This document shows, piece by piece, positions 22,604 to 33,608 of a stretch of DNA of 64,000 bases. The notes under the pieces are model-generated. The model was not told the DNA's origin, made no database searches, and saw only the letters and a list, made by a program, of their open reading frames with translations. Numbering within the stretch: position 1 is the first letter of the stretch; every line of letters starts with the position of its first letter. Made by a program: the position numbers and the translations under genes. Origin of the DNA: Guillardia theta CCMP2712 (lineage: Eukaryota; Cryptophyceae; Pyrenomonadales; Geminigeraceae); NCBI RefSeq assembly GCF_000315625.1, contig NW_005434585.1, positions 138,616 to 202,615 of the forward strand. Reading direction: 5' to 3'.

Positions 22604-25600
22604 TGTTGTTCTCCCTCACCTGTCCTGACTGCAGCCTCGGGTCCTTGCAAGTGACGAGTCTGAAGCAGGAGGAGAAGAAGAGCGTGCGGTTGCTCGAGCT
22701 CAACGTGGGCTGGCAGCGCAGGGCAGAGTCAGAATCCCTGCTCTCCCTCTCAGTGAATCTTGGCTACCTCCTCCTCCCCCAGCTCGGGCCCGTATCTCTC
22801 CAAGCTGTCCACGTCAGCACAGAAGAGGAAGGAAACCTTTCTACCCTGCAGTAAATCCCGTCACGGGGTCCCTTATCGCAGGATCACAGGAGACCTTGCC
22901 GTCTTTCTTGCCCGTGGAGTAGTAGGAGAGGAGGCCGTTCTCACACACAAACAGGCTCTTCCTCCAGTGAAGCTCCTCGGTGCCGCTGGCGTAGCTGTTG
23001 AGCTTGTACAGGAACCCACGGGTTCTCTGCCACCTCTTGATGGTAGTGACGGTGTAGGTATGAAGGGGGCAGATTCCTGTCTCCAGGATCATCGCGTCCT
23101 CCATGTGCTCGATCGTGATGTTCTTGCTGTCCACTTGGCTCTGAGGGTGACGTGGCTTCACGTGCTGCCCTTGCCTCCTCACGTGAAGGCTCTTGATCCC
23201 GTACGGCGTCGTGGGCGAGGAGGATACCTTGGCGAGCCGGAGGAGGAGGAGGAGCTGGCCCGCGTGGATGGTCCCATGGATGATGGGGAACCATTGGCAG
23301 AGCGTCTCGCCAGCCACGAGGCGTAGGAGGGGGAAGGTGACGGCTCCGATGGGCTGCTCGGTAGAGGGGTCCTGGTCAATGATCTTAGCCTTGAGCTCGG
23401 TGGTGTCGTCGGCGTACTCGAGCACAAACGACTCGTTCCAGAAGGGGTTCAGCGTCCTCCGCTTCGCCTGCGTCCGGGCGACGAGGGGACCCAGCGAGAG
23501 CTGCACGAAGGGATCGCTGTAGCCGTCGGGATCGGAGGCGAGAAGGCCGACGGCTCGTATGACGAGGATCTGCAGGGCACCGATGCCGTCCTGGGTCTGC
23601 TTGACGACGGAGAAGGAGGAGGGGTTGAGCCACCAGAGCAGGTTCTCGTCGTAGTCCCAGTAGCGCTGCTGCCTGGGTCTGGACGAGCTGACAGCCCTGG
23701 TCTGTCCCTCAGGACCGACGGTGGAGACTTTGAAGCGCAGAGCGACTGAGAGAGAAGCCTGTTCGATCGAGCTCTCCTTCCCCTCGTGCGAGAGCTTGTA
23801 GACAAAGTTGACGTCGGCAGTAGACGTACCACCAGCGCTCGCCCTGTCATGCTCTGATATCTTACCAGGCAGCTTCCCCTTCTTGGCCGACTTCTTTAGC
23901 TTCAGCGCGTCTTCCGAGGGCTGCCGCTGTTGCTCCTCCACATTGCGAGCAAGGATCTTGGCATGCACCATGTTGAGCCGCTTGCAGACGAACCCGATCG
24001 CCTCGTCCGACTTGTTGGACTCTGTATGTCTTTCGTACACAATGATGCGAAGCTCCGAGTGATGGTCGATTTGCTCCCTGCCGTATCCATCCAGCTCAGT
24101 AGGGACCGTGAAGCGGAACGTCTGGTCCCACTCGTTGTTGATGCCCCACTTGATGGTCCGTGTGCGGAACTCCTGGTTGCCGACAGAGACCTTGCAGTAG
24201 AGGTTGGGATGACGATGCTCGACACCTGGGACGTCGAGGATCTCGTTGATGGTGATGATGAGCTCAAAGATTCTGATCGAGCTCTTCTTCAGCTCCTCCG
24301 CCTCCTTCTTCTTCTGGAAGGTCTCGAAGTCCCCGGTGAAGGACAGGCGCTGCGCCGTCTTCTTCGTGTGTGTTACCTGCGTCTTGTCCTTGAGGCAGAT
24401 GCCTTGACGGAGCCGATGGATCTTCCACAGCATCGCTGAGTTGGGGTCGTCGGACTGCATCGGGAGCAAGACGACTTCCTCTAGGCGGACGGTGCAGCTG
24501 TCAAGGAGGAAGAGGTTCTCTCCGAGGGAGAACAGGTTGGTCCCATCATCATCGCAGTTGCTCAGGTTGGGCAGGTTCTCGTGGAAGAGTTTTGCTGCCC
24601 TCTCCTGCATCCTGCTCTTCTTGTCAAGCCTCCTCTTGAGCGAGAAGAACGTCTCGTCAGGGTCACTCAGCCGGATCTCAACCGCCTCCTCCTCCACCTT
24701 CTTCTTGTACATCACGATCCTAACGTCCACTCCCGCCGAGAAAGCAAGCTTCTCTTGCGACATCTGCCCCTCGTGCACTGCGTACCATCCTGAATCCTCT
24801 AGCTGGCTCGGGACCATGAGCTTGTTCGTCTGCAAGATCTGCAAGCTGGCGTGGTCAGGCTTCTCCATCTCGACCTGGTACTGACGGGGAGGGCGGTGGG
24901 GCACCCGGAACCGAGGGACTCGGGAGGCGATGATGTCCAGCCATTTCTCAGCTTCCCTCTCGTTCCTCGCGGAGAGGCGAAGAATCCGGTTCTCCTCCCT
25001 GACGCTCTCGTCGAACTCCAGGTACATCCCTGCCCAGCCCGACGGGCAGCCCACGTACTCCATCGTGTGATAGAAGAGCAGACTGTCGAGCGTGCCAACC
25101 TCGACTTCCGAACCGAAGAGAGTGTAGGTCAGCAGGTTGTCTGCGCTGATACAGAAGAGAAGATTTCTCCATCTCGACTGGTCGAAGTCGGGTGCAGTCC
25201 TGTCGTGGAGGAGGAGAAAACCCTTGATGGCTGGCTGGACACTGTCCGCAAACCGGATGGTGGTGAACGGCTCGCTCTGCAGCTCCTCCAGCTGTTGGAG
25301 GATCTCGTTGCACAGGTGGTTCTGCGGGAGCTCTCTTGCAAGATCGACTGAGGAGGCCGGGTACTTCTCCTTGCTGAGGTAGATCACGTGGGAGACGCTC
25401 TCGGCATGGAAGAAGGATCGTAGGTACGTCCCTGACATGAGGGCCTTGAACTCGTCGAAGTTCACGACCCCGTCGCCATTGGTGTCAAACAAGCTGAACA
25501 GCTCTAGAACTTCTTTCTCGTCGATCCCTGATCCCGAGCCACTTGCCACCTTGACCAGCTCGTCGCGGGTGATGGAGCCATCATGGTCGACATCGATCAT

Positions 25601-26491
25601 GTCAAAGATTTCTTGCAGCTCTTCGTTCTGCATTGGATTCAAAATGTCCACCTTCTCCAGGCGCTTCTCGATCACTCTCTGCTCCAGCTTCTCCAAAAAG
25701 TTTCTGTTCTCCGTGGGAAACAACACGGCCAGGAATTCCACGAACTTCAGCTTGCCATTGTGCTCGACACAAGCCTTGTTAATCTTGTCAACGACCTTCC
25801 GGACAGAAGGCATCGGGATCTCTTGGAGCAGTCCAGACCTCTCTGCCTCCACTCGGCTGCCTGGTTGTGCCTCTGACATCTCGATCCCATCCATGATGGT
25901 GCGGGTGACAAAACTGTACTTCCGTTTGTCCTTGCTGTAACTCTCTTTCAGCAACGAGAACGGCCGTATGGACCTCTTGCGCTCCCTGTTGAACAAGAAT
26001 CAGTGAGATACAGCCCGGGATGTCTGAGAGAGATCGGCAAACCTATCTGACGAGGGTGTCACAGGGGTAAGGGTGTCTTTTCTTACATCAGAGTCATCCG
26101 TCAACCATGCCATCAGGTTCTCTTGAGTCAGCAGGCCCTCAGCCTTGACGTCGATCGTGTCAAACAAGTCACGTGCCTGCATCGCGAACTTCAGGGTGAT
26201 CCTGCCAGTCTGGCTCATCAGCGACTCATGCAGAGACATCAGTTGCGCGAAGGGCAGCAGCTTCGATTCTGCCACCGACGTCCTTCTCATGCTGATCGAC
26301 CTGAGGGCATCGGCCAAGAGAGGGGGAGGACGAGCAATGAAGGACCGTGTCGTCGACCTTGGTGTGGTAGGGTTGGACGGCCCCGACGATACTACAGTAC
26401 CACCTGACCTTGTCCTAACGAGCGAGCCTGGCCTTCCTGAAACTGACCTTGCAGATGGAGGCCGCTGGATCCCCTCGGGTCTTTCAGGCAT
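22604..26491 (-). CDS. EF-hand, PH, tandem C2 protein (calcium/lipid signalling)
   Basis: Exon 1 (26491-26043) starts MPERPEGIQRPPSARS and has an EF-like helix (LFDTIDVKAEGLLTQENL). Exon 2 (25985 to about 22850) is unusually long. It carries two canonical EF loops, DVDHDGSITRDE and DTNGDGVVNFDE. A PH-like region follows (GFLLLHDRTAPDFDQSRWRN ... ERE-A-EKWLDII). The first C2 domain is IFELIITINEILDVP through DEAIGFV, the second is LQILVIRAVGLLASDPDGYS with SDPFV and DQDPS, keeping several Ca-binding Asp. A final PH-like segment is TRGFLYKLNSYASGTEELHW through LLSYYSTGKKDGK. The last strands seem to continue in short exons near 22850-22610, whose joins are unclear. The domain set implies Ca-dependent membrane recruitment. 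No catalytic domain is visible. Confidence 0.8.
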
Positions 26492-26971
26492 GGTGAACTC
26501 AGAGCTCTCAGGCTGCTGCTCTGTATCTCAAGGACTCAAGCTGTTGGACAGCAAGCTGTTGCATTGCCGTTTTACTGTTTGACTTTTTTTTGTACTAGTG
26601 TGCCGTGCTGCTGCCCCGGGCCCGGCAGGCGACCGGGCTCAGGCTCAACTTGCCGCCGCCGGGTGATCGGACGTAGCCTGTCGGGGTCAGACTCATCGGG
26701 CCTCCGGCCGCCGATTGGACCTTCACCCTTGACCTTCAGCTCAAAGTTAAGCCTGCCAGTGGCAAGGCAGTCATGGTAAGACCGTGACAATGATTAGACT
26801 GTTCCCAGCAGCTCAGTTGTTGCAGAACAGTCACCCTGCACAGCCTCGGAAACCGGTCACAACTTGTGCGGCGGGTCATATTGTTTCGAGCCCCTGGTGC
26901 GCAGTATCTGTGCAGACACTCAGTTTCCTGGGCAATTTGCCATGAACCATGAACGGTAGCCTTACAGTGCT
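26492..26971. other. intergenic region with GC-rich island copy 4
   Basis: Separates two minus-strand genes. Around 26610-26760 there is a GC-rich block (CCCCGGGCCCGGCAGG) followed by CTCAAAGTTAAG at 26740-26751, the same 12-mer found at 7526 (reverse) and 29231. Confidence 0.5.
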
Positions 26972-27392
26972 TTATTTCATTTCTGAATCAGAGTCATACT
27001 CTTTACAGTTCACAACAGTCACTCCAGTCGGAATGTCTGGCACACAAGCTGCTCGCACTTGAGACTCATTGGCGACTGTCGCAATCTTCAATCTCTGCTT
27101 CCGAACATACACTACAGCAATTACTGTAATGCCGATGGCAGAAAATGCACACGCCACGACAACGACGATGATAAGTGGAGAACTGTCTGCTTTGCTGATC
27201 TCAGTCGCTCCCGTGCTCTGACTCGTATTGTTGCTATCAGAAGATGAAGCCGTTTTCTGAGTGTTGTCATGACTTTGAGATGAGCCTAGAATCCCCTGAT
27301 CGCTCGGTAGATTTGTTCCTCCGGATGACTCCGATTTCTGAGGTGGAGGAGTTGTTGCAATGGTTGTCGTAGTTGTTGTGATTCTGCTTGTA

Positions 27393-27442
<50 letters not shown>

Positions 27443-29119
27443 GGCGTCTGCGGTTGTGGTTGTTTCCTGAGGAATCTGAAGCGGCGCAACAGTGTAGTTG
27501 GAAAACGATGTCGCAACAGACACCGATGAAAACAAATTGGTACCTAGCGCTGCTTTTGTAGCCTCGGAGTTAAGATTTGAAGCGGTCATTGTAGCGGCTG
27601 CCTTGTTTGCATACAGTTTGCTTTTCATGCTGATAGTGGCCATCATAGTAGTAGAAGATGAGGAAGCGCTAGTTTCGCTGTTGATAGTCACATCGTTCTG
27701 TGAGGAAAGAGGGCCAGCGGCGTTGGCCAGCACTGTCCTGATTGTGCTTCTAGTGGTAGATGTCAGGCCGCTGGAAGCAGCCGCGTAGTTAAAGGAAACT
27801 TTCAGCGAAATCTCCGAAGAAGGCTCTACCAGGACCTGAGGAACGCACTGCTCGAACAAACAACCAACTACCAATGTCTGGGTGTCGTCCCAGAAGCCGT
27901 AAGTCACTGGATCCAGCGCGCTTTCAGTGAAAAACTGCTCCTGGCCGACTTCATTCAAGACATTCAAGAGTTTTGCTTCGTCAGTCACATTCACTAAGAA
28001 AGTGACCTTGACCATGAGAGGCTGAGCTGTTCGCAGCTTGGCGTTTGTATGATTCCAATGGACCACGTTTCGTGTGGCAGATTGCGATCCCTTATTCAAC
28101 TTGTTGGAAGACTTGAGTTGATTTCCCAGCAATTTCCCCACCGCCTTTACATCTTTCATTTTGATGCCGGAAACTGCTGCCCATGAAGCTTGCCAAATGT
28201 CTCCGGTCTCTTCATACGTGGTTATGAAGTCATATGCACCCAATCCGATTCGTATTGCTGTTCCATATGGAGGTGGAATGAATTTATTGCTTTTCCGCAG
28301 TATACTCTCAGTAATAGACAGGATCAAGTTTTGATCCGACGAAATGTCGGTTGTCAATGAATACGAAGTCTTGACGATATCGATCTGCGCGAGAAATCTT
28401 GGTTTGGCAAGGTATCCTATTCCGAATTTTATCAGTGATAACTGAGCTTCTCCCACGAGAGAGTCGAAGACAGCTGAGGAGTAGGTCGTTCCCCCGCATG
28501 ATCCTCTGCAGCCCCAGAAGTATCCTTGGGCGCAGCATCCGCATGTCCCTGTCGCCCGTGTGCTACACGGCCCTGTTCCCTGGGCATCGCCGCATGTTCC
28601 CAGGCATCCATAAAGGATCCCAGACTCGCAACATCCACATTCATACGTCTCGCGGGTGCTGCAAGGTCCAGAACCTGCTCCGCCACAGCTGCCAGAGCAA
28701 CCGTAGACCCAACCTGAAGTACAACAGCCGCAGCGACCAGTCCGACGAGTAGAGCAAGGACCTGAATCCGGAGCACATGAACAGCATGAAGAACAGAAAC
28801 CCAAGAAAGAAGTACAACAGCCGCATTCACACAGTAGGCTGACAGCTGAAGATATGCTCTGATTCTTAAGCTCATGCAGGGACCTTCGATCTGGGCTCAG
28901 GCTTGATCCGAAAACTTTTGTAACCTCAAATGTAACGCGAAGTTTGGTACGAGTGCTTATTGTAGCAGAAGACATTGCCAGGTCAGACCTAAACTTGTTC
29001 TTATAGTCCATGATGAAACCGAAGTAGAAACCTCCAATGGCAGGGATCAAGATAGCTACGAGAGCCACGGCAACGCTCATTGAAGAGCACAACCTTGAGC
29101 TCGAGCTCGCCATTTTCAA
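26972..29119 (-). CDS. intronless Cys-rich, Thr-rich cell-surface membrane protein
   Basis: A single 715-residue exon, unusual among intron-rich neighbours. A hydrophobic N-terminal segment (VAVALVAILIPAIGGFYFGF) serves as signal or anchor. Residues about 95-210 hold three Cys-rich repeats of about 31 residues, each opening GPCSTR and containing CGCC and GxCG-type pairs, preceded by a degenerate copy (ECGCCTSFLGFCSSCC). A long beta/alpha middle region follows with several N-glycosylation sequons. After it comes a Ser/Thr stalk with a run of 18 Thr encoded by a GTGGTC-type hexamer array (27393-27446), then a C-terminal membrane helix (PLIIVVVVACAFSAIGITVI) and a short basic-acidic cytoplasmic tail ending EYDSDSEMK. 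The layout is that of a mucin-like surface protein. I recognise no known family for the Cys repeats. Confidence 0.85.
27393..27446. repeat. coding (GTGGTC)n array (poly-Thr)
   Basis: About nine tandem GTGGTC hexamers on the plus strand encode poly-Thr on the minus strand within the stalk of the surface protein. Being a multiple of three, length changes keep the frame and would alter stalk length. Confidence 0.9.
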
Positions 29120-29543
29120 GGTGTCTCTGCGGACGCCGGGCAGGACGCTGTTTCAATCCGGAAAGCTAACGCCAAAGGTCAATGTGGGGGTGGTGTGTGA
29201 TGTAAAAAAGGGGGTATGGAGTCAGGTTTACTCAAAGTTAAGTTAAAATCAGGTATGCCGGGGGCAAGAACATTTCGTGTCAAAGGCTGAGGGAGAGGCA
29301 ATACACGAGTTGGCAGATCAGCAGGACCCCCGCAAGTCCCCCGGCGCCTCAGTCCACTAGCATGAGGGGTTCAGGTGGTCACTTTGTTTATATGTCGGGT
29401 GCATGCTCAGACCCATGCGATAGTCCTCAACTCGGTGCCGAAAAAATGACTTTTTTTTTTGTCGATGGTACTGAGGCGGGCGTGACAATTTCCATCATTG
29501 GGCAGAAAGGGGATGAGGGCTGCTAACAGTTCTAAGCGCAAGA
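29120..29543. other. intergenic spacer with shared repeat core
   Basis: A divergent promoter region between the surface-protein gene (minus) and the small plastid protein gene (plus). At 29225-29257 it contains GGTTTACTCAAAGTTAAG with flanks, matching 22248-22281 nearly base for base. A GC-richer stretch (CCCCGCAAGTCCCCCGGCGCC) and a T10 run follow. Confidence 0.5.
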
Positions 29544-30711
29544 ATGTCCAGGCTCGCCGTGGTGGCCGCGCTTGCAGCGGCAGGACTAGCAGGTGAGAGG
29601 AGGAAGAAGACGGGCTGACCTCGTCCTGGAGCAAAGATACGCAAGAGTCAGCACCTGACTGATCATGAGTGATATGATTTCACGTTTGTTGGGGTCTAGG
29701 AGCAGGAATTAAAGGGAGTCAGGCAAGGTTGCATGCTGGGTTCAGGGCAGCTAGTATACTAGGAATAGAGCTCGAGACAAACCTCGGCGGGCACACACGA
29801 TCGATACTGAAAGTTGCTGCAGAGGGCTTCAGCTTCTCCCATGTTTCCCTGCGATCCGATCTCTCCTTGTCGTCGCCAAGAAGGCTGGCTCTGTCGGTTC
29901 GCAAGAGCATCATCACACCTTCGATGCACTAAGTTGCTCCAGCAGAGAGGCCTTCTCAGGAAGGCCCCAGTCGCAACGTCTGTCCGTATGTCAGAGGAGA
30001 AGGCACAAGGCGAAGAGAGCAACGTCTCTCCATGGCTGCGTCTTGATACCCGCGGGTACGTCATCTTTGTCTGCCATTTCGATCAGCTGACTCGCCGTTT
30101 TCTACTGGCAGCGGCGCGATCGTCTGGTCCATCATCTTGCTTGTCGCACCATTTTTGGCGTACGGGCCTGTTACTGCTGTTGTCGGCGATGAGCTCCAGG
30201 TGAAGCTTGTCGTGAGAAAGTGAGCCGAATGCTGACCAACGGGAAGGCTGGAAGAATCATCGCAGCGGTTTACATGGTAGGGTTGTGTGCAGCGTGGACC
30301 TTTTCATACATCTTCAGGGTATGGCGCTTGTAGAACCTTGCGATGCACTTACGAGGTGACGTCAGGTTGGTACAAAGGACATGACCTACTCCAAGCAGCT
30401 TAAAGCCTACGAAGACGGTGGACTACAGCCATGGGGTTGTGATGCTGACCTGACCATGTTTGCAGCGGTCATCGCGAAGAGATTCGAAGAGCTCCAGGAG
30501 GATGAGGTCCTTGACTTCTTGTCAGTTTGAGGGAAAGTTTGATCAGAATGCAGGTGGAGGCGCTGATATCCGATCTGGAAGGCGACCAGCCCAAGATTCC
30601 AGGAACCTCGGAGAAGGCAACAGATTTCCTGTCTCCCCTGATGTTCTGATTCTGTCTTCCATGCAGGACAAGAAGGTGAAGGGGAGTGGCTGGCGTCCTG
30701 ATCAGTATTGA
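29544..30711 (+). CDS. plastid-directed small single-pass membrane protein
   Basis: Eight exons join in frame: 29544-29592, 29823-29896, 29946-30055, 30112-30199, 30366-30417, 30466-30506, 30554-30616 and 30667-30711. The N-terminus MSRLAVVAALAAAGLA is a signal peptide. It is followed by a Ser/Arg-rich stretch with an early Phe (GFSFSHVSLRSDLSL), the bipartite plastid leader of secondary red-lineage algae. The mature part has one membrane helix (GAIVWSIILLVAPFLAYGPV) and a charged tail VGTKDMTYSKQLKAYEDAVI, ending KGSGWRPDQY. This looks like a small thylakoid-membrane or photosystem-associated subunit, but I cannot name it. The intron after 30616 needs a GC donor (AAG|GCAACA). Intron 4 (30200-30365) contains a short open stretch that could be an alternative exon. 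Confidence 0.75.
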
Positions 30712-31162
30712 GAAGTAATACGCGTCAGTGGAGAGTGAAATATGCACACATTTAGAACTTGAAAATGAGGGATTGAGATCGTTCCCCTTCAAATATCTGG
30801 CAGACGACACGGCATGTGTTGCAAGGAATCTCTCACACACTTTCCAGGGAGTTTCCCGAATCATTTAAACTCTTACATGCTCTTCAGCAAGTGCGCAGCA
30901 AACTTCACGATCACGACCGGAATTTGTGATATCTTGAAGTTATGACATCTTGAATCACGCTCGTTCATCGACCTTCTGGAATGTCCAGCTCATTCATCAC
31001 CTGAGCGAAGAAGTCAAATCAAAGACAAGCACACCAGGAAGTAGATCTCACTTCCTGGGGCAGGTCTAGGGGTAGCGCCACAGCATATCCGAAGTAACCA
31101 TTTGGTCGCTTCCGACACCTGATTTGAGGGCGTCACATTGCAGTTTGGGAGGCAGATCTATC
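30712..31162. other. convergent intergenic spacer
   Basis: Lies between two genes that converge. AT-rich, no supported exon. It must contain both polyadenylation regions. Confidence 0.5.
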
Positions 31163-31681
31163 CTACTTTGCAATCTCTTCCTTCAGAAGATCTACTCTGT
31201 CCCACTTCACGCACAGCTCCGCAAGAAACTGCAAATGCTCCAGATATTCCGTCTCGGTGAGTGGAAACGACTGTTGGCCGCACCATTTCCACATCACGTT
31301 GAAGAAGATCATCGGCTTACCAAGAAAGTATTCCCTCTTGATCTGTACGTCATATGGCACACCCCATTTCTCTACAATCAGGTCTCTGAAAGCATACCCG
31401 TCGAACTCTTTTGATTCACTCTTCTTCCCTTTCCAAGACTGTTGCATCAACGACCGGAAGGCCTCGATCGATTCCTCGTCGTACGCATTTGCCGATGCGT
31501 CGTCAGCATCGTTGTTTGCACTCATCCTGTAGCTGGAGTACATCGGAGACACCTTGCACCTTCTGGCGTTTGCCGTCACTGGCCGCCTTGAGTATGTTGC
31601 AGGCAGCAAGGGGAACGTGAAACCGTCCGCAAGCTGCAGAAGCAGAACCAACGCCAGGGCCTTGCATCGCTGAGCCACCAT
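31163..31681 (-). CDS. plastid-targeted DUF3067-family protein
   Basis: A single exon of 172 residues. MVAQRCKALALVLLLQLADG is a signal peptide followed at once by FTFPLLPATYSRRPV, the Phe-led transit peptide typical of red-lineage secondary plastids. The mature domain reads FRDLIVEKWGVPYDVQIKRE, then FNVMWKWCGQQSFPLTETEY, LEHLQFLAELCVKW. These match, from memory, the DUF3067 family conserved in cyanobacteria and plastid-bearing eukaryotes (EKWG-SYDVQ, NVMW, SFPL-E-EYL-HL). The function of the family is not established. The length suits precursor plus a domain of about 100 residues. Confidence 0.8.
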   Translation of the reverse strand: MVAQRCKALALVLLLQLADGFTFPLLPATYSRRPVTANARRCKVSPMYSSYRMSANNDADDASANAYDEESIEAFRSLMQQSWKGKKSESKEFDGYAFRDLIVEKWGVPYDVQIKREYFLGKPMIFFNVMWKWCGQQSFPLTETEYLEHLQFLAELCVKWDRVDLLKEEIAK

Positions 31682-32816
31682 GTGAGAATATCAGATGAAT
31701 AGAGATGCCTGTGCGAAGAAAAGAAAGAAAGAAAGAAAGAAAGAAAAGAACATCGTCAGAATTGAACGACAGGAAACAAATGTGCTTTGGGTGTCCACTA
31801 TCCCTGATAGTTCCAGGTGCGGTATGGCTAGATGTCAAGCGCAATGAACATACATCCTCCTCCTCCTCCTCTGTCTCTACAAGATCATCGTTTGCGGTCT
31901 GCATGCAGCTGCTCCCTCCCTCTCTTTCACTTCTTTGCACCCTGCAGGAGTAGCTCCACCATGATGAGGTGGGAGGCACAATGCAAGAGCAGTTAACTAA
32001 ATATAAAAATGTTTTATCTTCATCATTCAGGCCGCGGCGGCCCGGCCGGGCCCTCTGGGCCGGGGCCCCAGTGCCGGCCGCGCCGCCCGTTGCCGGGCAA
32101 TCCGGCGAATGGTGACTTCCGAGTTCAAGGAGGCCCATGCGGGACACGGTGAGGCACGCCTGGCGCCGGTGACACGGGCACCGTACGGCCCGGTCCGCCA
32201 GTGAGTGACTCAGGCTTTACTCACTGAAGTATTGAGTCCGACTGAGCCTCGCCCAGTACGAACTCAGTTCAATGTGAAGACAATCCGATGATCTGATCAC
32301 TGTGCCACCACTAGAGCGGCTTGCCCCAAGTGACGGACTCATCACCATTGGGACCGTACATCTTTCCGCACTGAGGCCGAGCACCACAGAACTTTCAACC
32401 GCGGCTACTGACTGACTCGTGACTCGCGGCGGCACTACGCATCCCGCTACAGTGATTGATCCCTGAGGCCGATTCAATGGCCGCTTGATGAGTCACGGTT
32501 TGCGCATCGAGCCACGAGTGAAGATACGTTCAAACTTTATTGACTGATTCTCTGAGGCCTTTGAAAATTAACTCGGTTCAACCGGGATAATGATCATAGT
32601 AAGTCAGCACTTCTCGCCGGGAACTTTGCCAGGTTGTAAGGGAGAGGCTCTGTGAGCCTCTGAGATAAGGAAATCACGATCATAAGGATCTATTCCCTTT
32701 CCGTACTATGGCAGGATCAATTCTGGTGGCAATAGAAGGGAATTAGTATTCCTCTGATAGTCTGACAGGAAAGCATAAAATCATCACACTGGTGGATTAA
32801 CTACTGCAACACACCC
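31682..32816. other. intergenic region with microsatellite and GC-rich island copy 5
   Basis: A (GAAA)n run sits at 31718-31746 and a CTC-rich tract at 31855-31875. The GC island at 32028-32215 starts GGCCGCGGCGGCCCGGCCGG and ends beside AGTGAGTGACTCAGG. Diverged flank continues to about 32480. No supported gene. Confidence 0.5.
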
Positions 32817-33608
32817 TCATAATTGAGGTCCCTGATTTCGATCATGATCAACCCGAAAGAGAGATTTCCCGCTTGCGGGTGTAAATGTGTCTTGGATTGC
32901 TACACGGTCGGAGGTGAACTGGATCTCTGGCCTCTCGCTGAGGAAAAGACCGATTCTGTCAGGACACATCATCCAGGCATCATTAAACATGCGTGAAGGT
33001 TGCTTCGCAACTTCAGGTAATGCTTTCACTACCGCACATTGTGAATCTGAATGCGAGCCTACCGATGCCTGAGCAATGCCTTCGTCGTTATCACTGAAGC
33101 TGCTCTTTGAGCCAGCACTTCGAACTTCACTTCTTGCTCCCCCTTCGTCCTTCTTCCTGTGCTCTGTTGGGAGCGAGTCTGTCATCTTTGTGTGGACATG
33201 TACGTCCTGTGAGGAAATTTCCGCTTTCAATTTCTGCCTGTCAAATGAGTCCACTTTTTGCTTGTATATTCGCTTGTCCTCGTCAGTCCATAGCAAATAT
33301 GTTGCATGACTCCACGTACGCTTGTTCCATATGTCTCTAACAGCCTTCGCTGTAATTCCATACTTTGCTCCGAGGGCAGCGCTGACACTTGTTGGAGAGA
33401 ATGTTGACCCAGCTTGAATTCTTTCTTGTGAGTACATGTATATCTCCCGTGCCACGTCGGGAGTGATCAACGCTCTTCCGCTCTTGATCTCGTTTCGGTG
33501 CATTGCAGAATCGGAGTCAGACATTCTGTGCATTTCAAGATCGACTTGAGACAACGTTGAGGGCGGCAGGAGACGCTCACTCCTCGGAATCAAACCTCTT
33601 CTTCGCAA
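32817..33608 (-). CDS. putative DNA-binding protein, GWMTCP family (paralogue 1)
   Basis: A single exon of 263 residues, the longest member. After a 45-residue N-terminal arm comes ALITPDVAREIYMYSQERIQ, then FSPTSVSAALGAKYGITAKA and VRDIWNKRTWSHATYLLW. A polar, Ser/Asp/Lys-rich linker follows, and then the C-terminal box AWMMCPDRIGLFLSERPEIQ with a 30-residue extension. The first block looks like a long helix followed by a helix-turn-helix (KYGITAKAVRDIW). The C-terminal box is short and amphipathic, possibly a partner-docking motif. It is divergently transcribed from the paralogue at 34506. The role is unknown; a transcription factor is the simplest reading. Confidence 0.8.
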   Translation of the reverse strand: MRRRGLIPRSERLLPPSTLSQVDLEMHRMSDSDSAMHRNEIKSGRALITPDVAREIYMYSQERIQAGSTFSPTSVSAALGAKYGITAKAVRDIWNKRTWSHATYLLWTDEDKRIYKQKVDSFDRQKLKAEISSQDVHVHTKMTDSLPTEHRKKDEGGARSEVRSAGSKSSFSDNDEGIAQASVGSHSDSQCAVVKALPEVAKQPSRMFNDAWMMCPDRIGLFLSERPEIQFTSDRVAIQDTFTPASGKSLFRVDHDRNQGPQL

